DNA of 10,787 nucleotides from Desulfuromonadaceae bacterium GWB2_53_15 (GTDB lineage: Bacteria > Desulfobacterota > Desulfuromonadia > Geobacterales > Pseudopelobacteraceae): assembly GCA_001824455.1 (NCBI GenBank), contig MHXL01000158.1, positions 200-10,986 on the forward strand, given 5' to 3'. Shown here in pieces: positions 1-5,922 of this stretch. A program made the position numbers and the translations under genes. Every line of letters starts with the position of its first letter. Position 1 is the stretch's first letter. The notes beneath the pieces are model-generated. The model saw only the letters and a program-made list of their open reading frames with translations, was not told where the DNA came from and searched no databases.

Positions 1-80
1 ATGGTATGGGCACCGGCAACATCGACCCTTACACGGCCTGCGAACAGGTGATTGCGGAGATGATAGGGAGTAATCGCTAG
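1..80 (+). CDS. 3' end of an unrecognised gene (5' end outside window)
   Basis: The frame that starts at position 3 stays open from the window edge and ends with TAG at 78-80, 47 bases before cbiQ. It gives about 25 residues, including MGTGNIDPYTACEQVIAEM, with one cysteine and a short polar tail. I do not recognise the family. In cobalt and nickel uptake loci the gene before cbiQ is often the membrane substrate-binding component CbiM or CbiN, but this tail is not hydrophobic and does not look like the end of those proteins. The other two forward frames also stay open briefly, so the frame choice rests only on where it stops and its ordinary amino-acid composition. Confidence 0.4.
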   Translation, partial: GMGTGNIDPYTACEQVIAEMIGSNR

Positions 81-127
81 GGCGAATCAAGCGTTTTTAC
101 CTGCTTTGCCCTGGCTGGAATCAATAC

Positions 128-886
128 ATGAGACATCTCCACCGCCCACATAACGATAATGTCTTTGTCGCAGCCATAGATCCACGCATCCGACTGCTGG
201 CGGCCATTCTACTGCTGACGCTGGTGGTCAGCTCGGGTGCCAGCGGTTTCCCCTGGCTGGTGGCAGGGATCTGCCTGCCGGCGGCCCTGCTGTCCGGCAT
301 GCGCCTGCGTGTGCTGCTGCTGCGCCTGCTGCATCCGCTGTTTATCGCTACGGTTATTCTGGCGCTCAAGGCGTTCATGGGCACGGGGGAATCCTTCGCG
401 TTGCTGGATGCCGTTGGTTATACCGTAACTGCCTATCGTGCCGGATTGCAGGAAGGTCTGCTGATAGTTTCCCGTATCCTGGGTGCTGTCTCCGTGGCAG
501 TTCTGCTCAGTCAGGTGATGACCTTTACCGAGACCATGGCGGCGCTGGCATGGCTGCGAGCCCCGCGCGGCCTGGTGGAGGTTTCCCTCTTTGCCTGGCG
601 CGCACTGTTCATGCTCTACGATGATGCCGGGGTGGTCTACACGGCCCAAAAGAACCGGCTGGGCTACTGCGGTCTGCGGCGAGGCATCTCGTCATTCGGC
701 GCCATGGCCGGTATGCTGACCATTCGGGCCTTTGACAGCAGCCATTCCATGACCACCGCCATGACCCAGCGTGGTTACGACGGCACCCTGCCGCTCATGC
801 GCGCCTCAAGGTTGAGTTTGTTCCAGTTAGCCGGCCTGGCTCTTTTCTCGTTAGCGGCAACCATTGCCTGGAAGCTCCAGAATTGA
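128..886 (+). CDS. cbiQ: CbiQ, transmembrane (EcfT/T) component of an ECF-type cobalt/nickel importer
   Basis: This 252-residue protein is the membrane coupling subunit that links the ATPase to the substrate-binding membrane protein in energy-coupling-factor metal importers. The N-terminus has the family-typical DPRIRLL (residues 18-24), followed by hydrophobic segments at about 22-36, 42-56, 67-82 and 112-131, and a last one at about 231-248. The cytoplasmic coupling region contains the signature AMTQRGYDG (211-219), matching the conserved (A/S)MxxRGY motif that contacts the ATPase groove. ATG 128 is the first plausible start after an in-frame stop at 71-73. No strong Shine-Dalgarno sequence is seen, so translation may be coupled to the gene upstream. 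The stop is 2 bases before the cbiO ATG. Whether the substrate is Co2+ or Ni2+ cannot be read from this subunit. Confidence 0.9.
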   Translation: MRHLHRPHNDNVFVAAIDPRIRLLAAILLLTLVVSSGASGFPWLVAGICLPAALLSGMRLRVLLLRLLHPLFIATVILALKAFMGTGESFALLDAVGYTVTAYRAGLQEGLLIVSRILGAVSVAVLLSQVMTFTETMAALAWLRAPRGLVEVSLFAWRALFMLYDDAGVVYTAQKNRLGYCGLRRGISSFGAMAGMLTIRAFDSSHSMTTAMTQRGYDGTLPLMRASRLSLFQLAGLALFSLAATIAWKLQN

Positions 887-888
887 TC

Positions 889-1740
889 ATGCCCATCCCC
901 CGTCTATCAGCACGAATCGACTCCTTTTGTTATCCCGACGGCACAGTCGCCCTCTCGGATATCCGTCTTGATATCCTCCAGGGGGAGTTCTGCGGTATCC
1001 TCGGTTCCAACGGTTCGGGCAAAACTACTCTGCTCAGGCTGCTGGACGGCATCATCAAAGAGTTCAGCGGATCTGTACTGCTCGACGGGGCTGATATCCG
1101 CCGGCTATCTCCCCGGGAGATCTACGGCAAGGTTGGCCTTGTGTTCCAAAACCCCGATGATCAGCTTTTTGCCCATTCGGTCTACGAGGACGTGGCCTTT
1201 GGCCCGCGCAACATGGGTTTTGCTGAACAGGAAGTCACCCGGAGGGTTGGGGAGGCGCTGGAATCGGTTGATATGGCTGATCTGGACAAGAAGGATATCC
1301 ATAACCTTAGTTACGGCCAGAAGAAACGGGTCTGCATTGCCGGGTTGCTGGCTATGGGCCATGAGATCCTCCTGTTGGACGAACCGACCGCTGGTCTCGA
1401 TCCGATGGGCGAGTATCGCATGATGGAGCTCTTGACCCGTCTCAATCAGGAATCGGGTGTTACCATTGTCATGGCTACCCATAGCGTTGATCTGGTTCCG
1501 GTCTTCCTCAGCCGGCTGCACATACTCAGCCGGGGCAGGCTGGTGCGCAGCGGTACGCCGGAGGAGGTTTTCAATGCCCGCGATGATCTGTCAAGCGTCA
1601 AGCTGCGCCTGCCCTATATCGCCGAATTGATCCACAGCCTGAAAAGCAAAGATTCACTACCGTTCAAACGCCTACCTCTTACTGTAGGCGAGGCGCGGCG
1701 TGAGATACTTGAACTCTTCAAGCAGCATTCTTCGCTTTAA
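889..1740 (+). CDS. cbiO: CbiO, ATP-binding subunit of an ECF-type cobalt/nickel importer
   Basis: This cytoplasmic ABC ATPase of 283 residues, counted from ATG 889, powers metal import together with CbiQ. All ABC motifs are intact: Walker A GSNGSGKTT (about 39-47), a Q-loop in VFQNPDDQLF (Q87), an LSYGQ signature (140-144), Walker B ILLLDEP (160-166), a D-loop GLDP, and the H-loop histidine in MATHS (H198). The NPDDQLF run after the Q-loop is typical of ECF ATPases. The C-terminal 60 residues are the usual extension of this family. A TTG at 883 is in frame and would overlap the cbiQ stop; ATG 889 is preferred because it is a standard start codon 2 bases after that stop. Only one ATPase gene is present, so the complex would use a CbiO homodimer. 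No terminator with a T-run follows. Confidence 0.93.
   Translation: MPIPRLSARIDSFCYPDGTVALSDIRLDILQGEFCGILGSNGSGKTTLLRLLDGIIKEFSGSVLLDGADIRRLSPREIYGKVGLVFQNPDDQLFAHSVYEDVAFGPRNMGFAEQEVTRRVGEALESVDMADLDKKDIHNLSYGQKKRVCIAGLLAMGHEILLLDEPTAGLDPMGEYRMMELLTRLNQESGVTIVMATHSVDLVPVFLSRLHILSRGRLVRSGTPEEVFNARDDLSSVKLRLPYIAELIHSLKSKDSLPFKRLPLTVGEARREILELFKQHSSL
1669..1690 (+). repeat. Perfect 7-bp inverted repeat in the cbiO 3' end
   Basis: CGCCTAC (1669-1675) and GTAGGCG (1684-1690) can pair around an 8-base loop inside the last 25 codons of cbiO. No T-run follows, so it is not a standard intrinsic terminator. It may be an mRNA 3' structure or chance. Confidence 0.4.
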
Positions 1741-1754
1741 TAGCTTTAATTTAA

Positions 1755-1809
1755 TTGAAATATTCAGGTTTTGCTCTATACTTGCCATTAGTTGAAAGCT
1801 GGCTATAAT
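1755..1809 (+). promoter_or_regulatory. Two stacked sigma70-like promoters before the DUF948 gene
   Basis: Promoter A is TTGAAA (1755-1760), 16 bases, then TATACT (1777-1782). Promoter B is TTGCCA (1782-1787), 16 bases, then a perfect TATAAT (1804-1809). The -10 box of A ends on the first base of the -35 box of B. The region is AT-rich and follows directly after cbiO, so the two-gene unit downstream probably has its own transcription. GGAG at 1818-1821, 9 bases before ATG 1831, is the likely ribosome binding site. Confidence 0.65.
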
Positions 1810-1830
1810 TAATAAACGGAGATAAAAGAG

Positions 1831-2226
1831 ATGACCTTAGCTGGAATCGTACTGATCATCATTGCTGTTGCGTTCTGCATTCTGGTGTTGGCACTGGTCC
1901 CTACCCTACTGACGATTAAACGCACGGCAGAATCAGTCGCTTCATTGTCTGAGATGCTTCAGAAGGAGCTGAAACCAACCATTCAGGAGCTGACCGCAGT
2001 ACTGACGGAGCTAAAGACCGTTGGCGGCGGGATCGCCGAGCACACCGATGATGTAAAAGAATTCATGTCGGCCCTGGGTGAAACGGGTAGCAATCTACAT
2101 ACCATCAACCGCTCGGTGAGGGTTGTCAGCAACGTCCTGAACACCACCACGGTATGGGTTTCCGGGGCCAAGGTCGCCGGAAGATACCTGATTGAACGAT
2201 ATCTCAAAAAACGGGGAGGAAATTGA
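1831..2226 (+). CDS. DUF948-family membrane-anchored coiled-coil protein
   Basis: This 131-residue protein has one N-terminal membrane span (about residues 3-28, highly hydrophobic with IVLIIIAVAF). A soluble stretch follows that is predicted helical or coiled-coil (about 30-95), with heptad-like spacing in SLSEMLQKELKPTIQELTAV. A short amphipathic tail ends in basic residues (LKKRGG). This plan, and the position directly before a YtxH gene, match the DUF948 family of small bacterial membrane proteins whose role is not established; links to general stress are known for relatives in Firmicutes. ATG 1831 is supported by GGAG 9 bases upstream. The stop at 2224-2226 is followed 2 bases later by the next gene, and the downstream ribosome binding site lies inside this gene, so the two are probably translated together. 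Confidence 0.8.
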   Translation: MTLAGIVLIIIAVAFCILVLALVPTLLTIKRTAESVASLSEMLQKELKPTIQELTAVLTELKTVGGGIAEHTDDVKEFMSALGETGSNLHTINRSVRVVSNVLNTTTVWVSGAKVAGRYLIERYLKKRGGN

Positions 2227-2228
2227 CC

Positions 2229-2540
2229 ATGTCCGATGAAAAAGGAATATCTGCTGGGACAGTACTGGTGTCGTTTGTAGCTGGTGCGGCTGTGGGCGCA
2301 GGGCTGGCACTGTTGTATGCGCCTAAAAGCGGCAAGGAAATGCGCGAGACGATTGCCGACCTGACCGAGGACGCTGTCGACAAAATCAAGGAATATGCCA
2401 AAGATGCTCAGGACAAGATCAAGACGGTTATCGAAGAAGGTCGCGAAACTGTTGTTGAGAAAAAGTCCATCCTGGCTTCAGCCATCGAGGCTGGTAAAGA
2501 GGCGATGCAAAAGGAGAAGGAGCGCCTTTCAGCGCAGTAG
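2229..2540 (+). CDS. YtxH-family small membrane protein
   Basis: This 103-residue protein has one glycine- and alanine-rich membrane segment (about residues 9-29). It leads into the hallmark LLYAPKSGKEMR (about 28-39) that defines YtxH-like proteins. The rest is a long, highly charged helix rich in Lys, Glu and Asp (about 40-103) that probably lies along or away from the membrane. In Bacillus, YtxH is a general-stress protein; the molecular function is unknown. ATG 2229 is chosen because GGGGAGGA (2213-2220) sits 8 bases upstream. The alternative in-frame TTG at 2223 would lie only 2 bases from that site. It forms a two-gene unit with the DUF948 gene and ends before an intrinsic terminator. 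Confidence 0.85.
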   Translation: MSDEKGISAGTVLVSFVAGAAVGAGLALLYAPKSGKEMRETIADLTEDAVDKIKEYAKDAQDKIKTVIEEGRETVVEKKSILASAIEAGKEAMQKEKERLSAQ

Positions 2541-2596
2541 TTCCTTCGCATGGTAATTTGGCTAGCGCACTATCCTGATTATCAGGGTTAGGTTCC

Positions 2597-2626
2597 AAAA
2601 AAAGCCCACTACGGTGGGCTTTTTTT
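2597..2626 (+). terminator. Intrinsic terminator after the ytxH gene
   Basis: GCCCAC (2604-2609) pairs with GTGGGC (2614-2619) around a TACG loop, with a run of seven T at 2620-2626. Seven A at 2597-2603 can extend the stem and make the structure usable from both strands. A smaller hairpin CCTGA-TTA-TCAGG lies just upstream at 2574-2586. Confidence 0.85.
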
Positions 2627-2639
2627 ATGAGGTGATCAT

Positions 2640-3509
2640 ATGCCCCTCTCGGAGCGGTACCACAAAATATGGACGGTCTGCAGGATGCTGGTCGAAAAAT
2701 TCCTGGCTGACCGTTGTCTGATGTACGCCTCGGCACTGGCATTTTCCAGCATGCTCTCTATAGTGCCATTTTTGGCGATCCTTTTCGCCATTCTCACGGC
2801 TCTGAATATGCATAACGTCCTGGCTCCGATGATCCTTTCCAATGTTGCCGCCGGTTCGCATGAGGTGGTCAACCGTATCCTCCATTATATCAGCAACACC
2901 CACGTAGGTTCGCTGGGAGCGGTCGGGCTGGTGACCCTTTTGTTGTCGGTCATGGCTACCCTGGATAATGTGGAGGATGCCTTCAACCAGATATGGGGTC
3001 TTAAACGGGGTAAAAAGGTTCATCACAAACTGCGGGATTACCTGGTCGTGATCTTCAGCATCCCGATCCTGGTTACCCTGACGGTGACAATCACAACCAG
3101 TCTTCAGCATCAGGGGGTGGTACAATGGTTTTTTCATCTGCCCGGTTTTGGTCACCTGTTGCTGATACTGTTCCGTTTTGTTCCCTATCTGAGCATCTGG
3201 ATCGCCCTGGTGTGCCTCTACCTGCTTATGCCCAATACGCGGGTCAGAGTGGGGAGTGCCCTGGCAGGAGGGCTGGTAGCCGGCACCATCTGGCAACTGG
3301 CCCAGTGGGGCTATATCCATTTTCAGATAGGTGTTTCCCGCTACAATGCTATTTACGGTACTATGGCGCTGCTTCCGGTCTTCATGGTCTGGATTTTAAC
3401 CAGTTGGGTGCTTGTGCTTGCCGGAATGGAGTTGGTGTGGTTTCTTCAGTGCGGAACGGTTCCCCCGGCTCAGCCCCAAACAAGGAACAAGGAGGGCGGT
3501 CCTGAGTAA
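2640..3509 (+). CDS. yihY: YihY/BrkB-family inner membrane protein
   Basis: This 289-residue polytopic membrane protein has about six hydrophobic segments (roughly 29-55, 91-107, 132-153, 171-196, 205-222 and 240-268). The N-terminal SALAFSSMLSIVPFL (31-45) and the C-terminal YNAIYGTMALLPVFMVWI (235-252) followed by LAGMELVW (260-267) are characteristic of the YihY/BrkB family. Members were once named ribonuclease BN, but that activity belongs to an unrelated gene. The true role is unsettled, with envelope or transport functions proposed. The length is normal for the family. ATG 2640 is supported by GAGGTGA at 2629-2635, 4 bases upstream. That site starts 3 bases after the T-run of the preceding terminator, so the transcript must begin upstream of the hairpin or read through it. 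The C-terminal tail (about 272-289) is polar. Confidence 0.88.
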   Translation: MPLSERYHKIWTVCRMLVEKFLADRCLMYASALAFSSMLSIVPFLAILFAILTALNMHNVLAPMILSNVAAGSHEVVNRILHYISNTHVGSLGAVGLVTLLLSVMATLDNVEDAFNQIWGLKRGKKVHHKLRDYLVVIFSIPILVTLTVTITTSLQHQGVVQWFFHLPGFGHLLLILFRFVPYLSIWIALVCLYLLMPNTRVRVGSALAGGLVAGTIWQLAQWGYIHFQIGVSRYNAIYGTMALLPVFMVWILTSWVLVLAGMELVWFLQCGTVPPAQPQTRNKEGGPE

Positions 3510-3532
3510 ACGCCTGTGTTGCAAGGGTTCCC

Positions 3533-3587
3533 CCGCATTTGACTTTTCTGCGGAATTCCTCTATAGTTTTAAAACTTTGTCATAGGA
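3533..3587 (+). promoter_or_regulatory. Strong sigma70-like promoter for mltD with two dyads
   Basis: TTGACT (3539-3544), a 17-base spacer and TATAGT (3562-3567) make the best promoter match in the window, with transcription expected to start near 3574. The -35 box lies between inverted arms CCGCA (3533-3537) and TGCGG (3549-3553). A perfect 12-base palindrome AGTTTTAAAACT (3565-3576) covers the end of the -10 box and the likely start point. The ribosome binding site AGGA (3584-3587) lies 6 bases before ATG 3594. Confidence 0.75.
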
Positions 3588-3593
3588 TGTTAA

Positions 3594-5072
3594 ATGAGAT
3601 CTGTTCTGATTGCCATAGCGGTCCTGCTGCTTGCCCTTCCGGCGAGTGCGACGGAACCGGCCCAGTCGCTCCTTAACGAGTTGACCCAGCCCACCGCTCC
3701 GGCTCTGGCTCCGGTTGAGCAGCCTGCGCTGATCTCTGCTGACGAGCCGTTGACCGAGGAGGAACATTCCGGCAAGGTAACGGAGCTCTTTACCCTGGAG
3801 GAGCTCAAAGCTAAAACCGATGAGGCGGGCGAATTGACGCTGCCTGATGTGGACCTGCCCCTTTCCGATATCCCCCTGGCGCTCAACAGCCAGGTAGAAT
3901 ATTTCCTGTATTATTTTCAGACCAGAGGCAAACAGTCCTTTTCACGCTGGCTTTCCCGCTCCTCCCGTTACATTCCAATGATGAAGGAGATTCTCAGGCG
4001 CGAAGGGATGCCGGAAGATCTGGTTTATGTGGCCATGATCGAGAGCGGTTTTCATATGAACGCCCGTTCGTGGGCCAATGCCGTTGGACCGTGGCAGTTT
4101 ATCTCCGACACTGGCCGGCGTTATTCCCTGCGAATCGATCAATGGATCGACGAGCGAAAGGATCCGGTCAAGGCGACGACCGCAGCCGCCCTTTATCTCA
4201 AAGAACTCTACGGCATGTTCAAAGGTGACTGGTACCTGGCTGCTGCCGGCTACAACGCCGGGGAAAACAAGATTCTGCGCGCCATCAATATGTACAATAC
4301 CAGTGACTTCTGGGAGCTCTCCCGCGGCTCGTATCTCAAGCGCGAGACCAAGGAATACGTCCCCAAATTGCTGGCGGCAGCCATCATTGCCAAGGATCCC
4401 GCCCGTTACGGATTTTCGGATGTGGCCTACCTGCCGCCCATCGAGTTTGAGACGGTCAAGATCCCTTCCCGTACCGATCTGGAACTGGTAGCGAAACTGA
4501 CGGGCACCACCTATGAAACCATCAGGGAGCTGAATCCGGATTTGCGCCACTGGTGTACCCCCCCCAACTACCCTGATTTTGAGTTAAAGGTTCCCAAGGG
4601 CACTAAACAGCCGTTTGAGACGGAATATGCCAAGATTGCCGTGGATCAGCGCTTCACCGAGAAGGTTCTTTATACCCATTATCAGGCCCGTAAGAAGGAT
4701 TCCCTCAAGTCGGTAGCCCGCCGCTTCGGCATCTCGCCCGAAACGTTGTCCGAACTGAACGGACTCTCCAAGAAGAGTCGCATCGCCGGCAAGACACTGA
4801 CCGTTCCGGTCAGACAAACGGTTGATTTCAGTCATGAGGGGCGTACTGCCAGCCGGCCGGCGTCGGCAAAGAGTGGCTATGCCAAGTATTATACGGTTAA
4901 AAAGGGGGACACGCTGGATGCGCTCTCCAAGCGTTTCAATGTGTCTGCCAAGTTGCTCTCTTCCTGGAATAAACTTAAAAGCAAGATGGCCCTCAAGGCC
5001 GGTCGCCGCATCATAATCGCCAAATTCACCGAAAAGAACGGGGCGATGGTTCCTGCCGGGGACAAGAGTTGA
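3594..5072 (+). CDS. mltD: MltD-type membrane-bound lytic murein transglycosylase with LysM repeats
   Basis: This 492-residue exported enzyme is predicted to cleave the glycosidic backbone of peptidoglycan with formation of 1,6-anhydro-muramic ends. A signal peptide (1-19) ends in ASA, with probable cleavage by signal peptidase I; there is no lipobox cysteine, unlike E. coli MltD. A Pro/Ala/Glu-rich linker (about 20-90) follows. The SLT domain (about 120-270) has the catalytic glutamate in MIESGF (E150), then VGPWQF (164-169) and AAGYNAGE (217-224). Three LysM-type regions follow: a degenerate one at about 288-336, one at about 358-406, and a clear C-terminal one at about 431-477 starting YYTVKKGDTLDALSKRF. 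The ATG is supported by AGGA and by the strong promoter upstream. It is probably cotranscribed with the TPR gene 53 bases downstream. Confidence 0.9.
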   Translation: MRSVLIAIAVLLLALPASATEPAQSLLNELTQPTAPALAPVEQPALISADEPLTEEEHSGKVTELFTLEELKAKTDEAGELTLPDVDLPLSDIPLALNSQVEYFLYYFQTRGKQSFSRWLSRSSRYIPMMKEILRREGMPEDLVYVAMIESGFHMNARSWANAVGPWQFISDTGRRYSLRIDQWIDERKDPVKATTAAALYLKELYGMFKGDWYLAAAGYNAGENKILRAINMYNTSDFWELSRGSYLKRETKEYVPKLLAAAIIAKDPARYGFSDVAYLPPIEFETVKIPSRTDLELVAKLTGTTYETIRELNPDLRHWCTPPNYPDFELKVPKGTKQPFETEYAKIAVDQRFTEKVLYTHYQARKKDSLKSVARRFGISPETLSELNGLSKKSRIAGKTLTVPVRQTVDFSHEGRTASRPASAKSGYAKYYTVKKGDTLDALSKRFNVSAKLLSSWNKLKSKMALKAGRRIIIAKFTEKNGAMVPAGDKS

Positions 5073-5125
5073 GACCTTCCAAATTTTCCGCAAAAAAATC
5101 AATGATTAAATGAAAGGATGTACAG

Positions 5126-5860
5126 ATGTATAACCTTCTAATCTCCGCAGGGGCGGCCTTGGCTGTGCTTCTGATTCTGCTCTTCGGTTTCAAGCTGGTC
5201 TGGTGGGGATCGCTTATGATCACTGTGGTGGTCTTTACCGGAGTCTTTATTCTCTTTTCGCGCATCACCATGAAGAAGGTCATGGCAGCTATCGATACGG
5301 CCGGCAAGGATCTGCAGGGGCAACGTTTCGAGAAGGCCATTCGTGAGTTGAAGGATGCCCTGCAGTATGGAAAGTGGCAGATCTATGTGGATGGCCAGCT
5401 CAACTCTCAAATCGGTATGATCTACTATATGAAACGCGACTTTTCCAATGCCTTTCCTTATCTGGAGAAATCATTCTTCAAAAATTGGGCGGCCATGGCA
5501 ATGTTGGCCATCTGTTACATGAAACGCCAGAAAAAGGACAAGATGATTGCCGCCTTCGATAAGGCGCTAACAGGGAGTCCCAAGGAGTCGCTGCTCTGGA
5601 ATCTGTATGCCTACTGCCTGAATGAGTGCGGTGAAACGACCAAGGCCAAGACGGTTATCGAGAAGGGGTTGAAAAAGATGCCCGGAGATGGTCCACTCAA
5701 GGAAAATCTTGAAAACCTGAGCCAGGGCAAAAAGATGAAGATGCGCAATTTTGGAGATATGTGGTTTCAGTTCCATCTGGAAAGCGTGGCTGCCATCCAG
5801 AAACATCAGATGTCATCCATGGGCGGACGCATGCAGCGCCGTGCGGTGGTCAGGAAGTAG
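5126..5860 (+). CDS. Membrane-anchored tetratricopeptide-repeat protein
   Basis: This 244-residue protein starts with two adjacent membrane spans (about residues 5-22 and 28-46), probably a hairpin with a cytoplasmic remainder. A helical-repeat region (about 52-200) contains recognisable TPR-like units with aromatic/Ala/Gly spacing, for example around LNSQIGMIYYMKRDFSNAFP (96-115) and LLWNLYAYCLNECGETTKAK (155-174). The tail is basic and methionine-rich (about 205-244). TPRs usually mediate protein binding; no enzymatic motif is visible. Start ATG 5126 has AAAGGA 7 bases upstream. Its position 53 bases after mltD, with a terminator just after its own stop, suggests that the two share a transcript and that it may support the cell-wall enzyme. 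That link is inference. I do not recognise a more specific family. Confidence 0.75.
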   Translation: MYNLLISAGAALAVLLILLFGFKLVWWGSLMITVVVFTGVFILFSRITMKKVMAAIDTAGKDLQGQRFEKAIRELKDALQYGKWQIYVDGQLNSQIGMIYYMKRDFSNAFPYLEKSFFKNWAAMAMLAICYMKRQKKDKMIAAFDKALTGSPKESLLWNLYAYCLNECGETTKAKTVIEKGLKKMPGDGPLKENLENLSQGKKMKMRNFGDMWFQFHLESVAAIQKHQMSSMGGRMQRRAVVRK

Positions 5861-5892
5861 CTGACGCTGTCTTTTTGTTGTGAGATTTACAG

Positions 5893-5919
5893 AAAAGCCG
5901 TCATTGCGACGGCTTTTTT
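5893..5919 (+). terminator. Intrinsic terminator between convergent genes
   Basis: GCCGTC (5897-5902) pairs with GACGGC (5908-5913) around ATTGC, followed by six T (5914-5919) and preceded by four A (5893-5896). It lies between the stop of the TPR gene (5860) and the stop of ylqF on the other strand (5923). It ends the mltD-TPR unit and may also serve ylqF, though the minus-strand T-run is shorter. Confidence 0.85.
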
Positions 5920-5922
5920 AGT

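Noticed and set aside
209..649. 146-residue open frame on the minus strand opposite cbiQ
   Set aside because: It lies fully antisense to a well-supported gene and has Gln/His-rich low-complexity composition typical of the reverse frame of a GC-biased gene, with no motif.
883..888. TTG start for cbiO overlapping the cbiQ stop
   Set aside because: It adds only two residues; ATG six bases later is a standard start and no ribosome binding site favours the TTG.
1792..1809. TTGAAA (1792-1797) as -35 box for TATAAT (1804-1809)
   Set aside because: The spacer would be only 6 bases. TTGCCA at 1782-1787 gives the normal 16-base spacing.
2625..3320. 231-residue open frame on the minus strand opposite yihY
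   Set aside because: It is antisense to a gene with clear family motifs; the composition is rich in Gln, His and Asp with no domain, as expected of a shadow frame.
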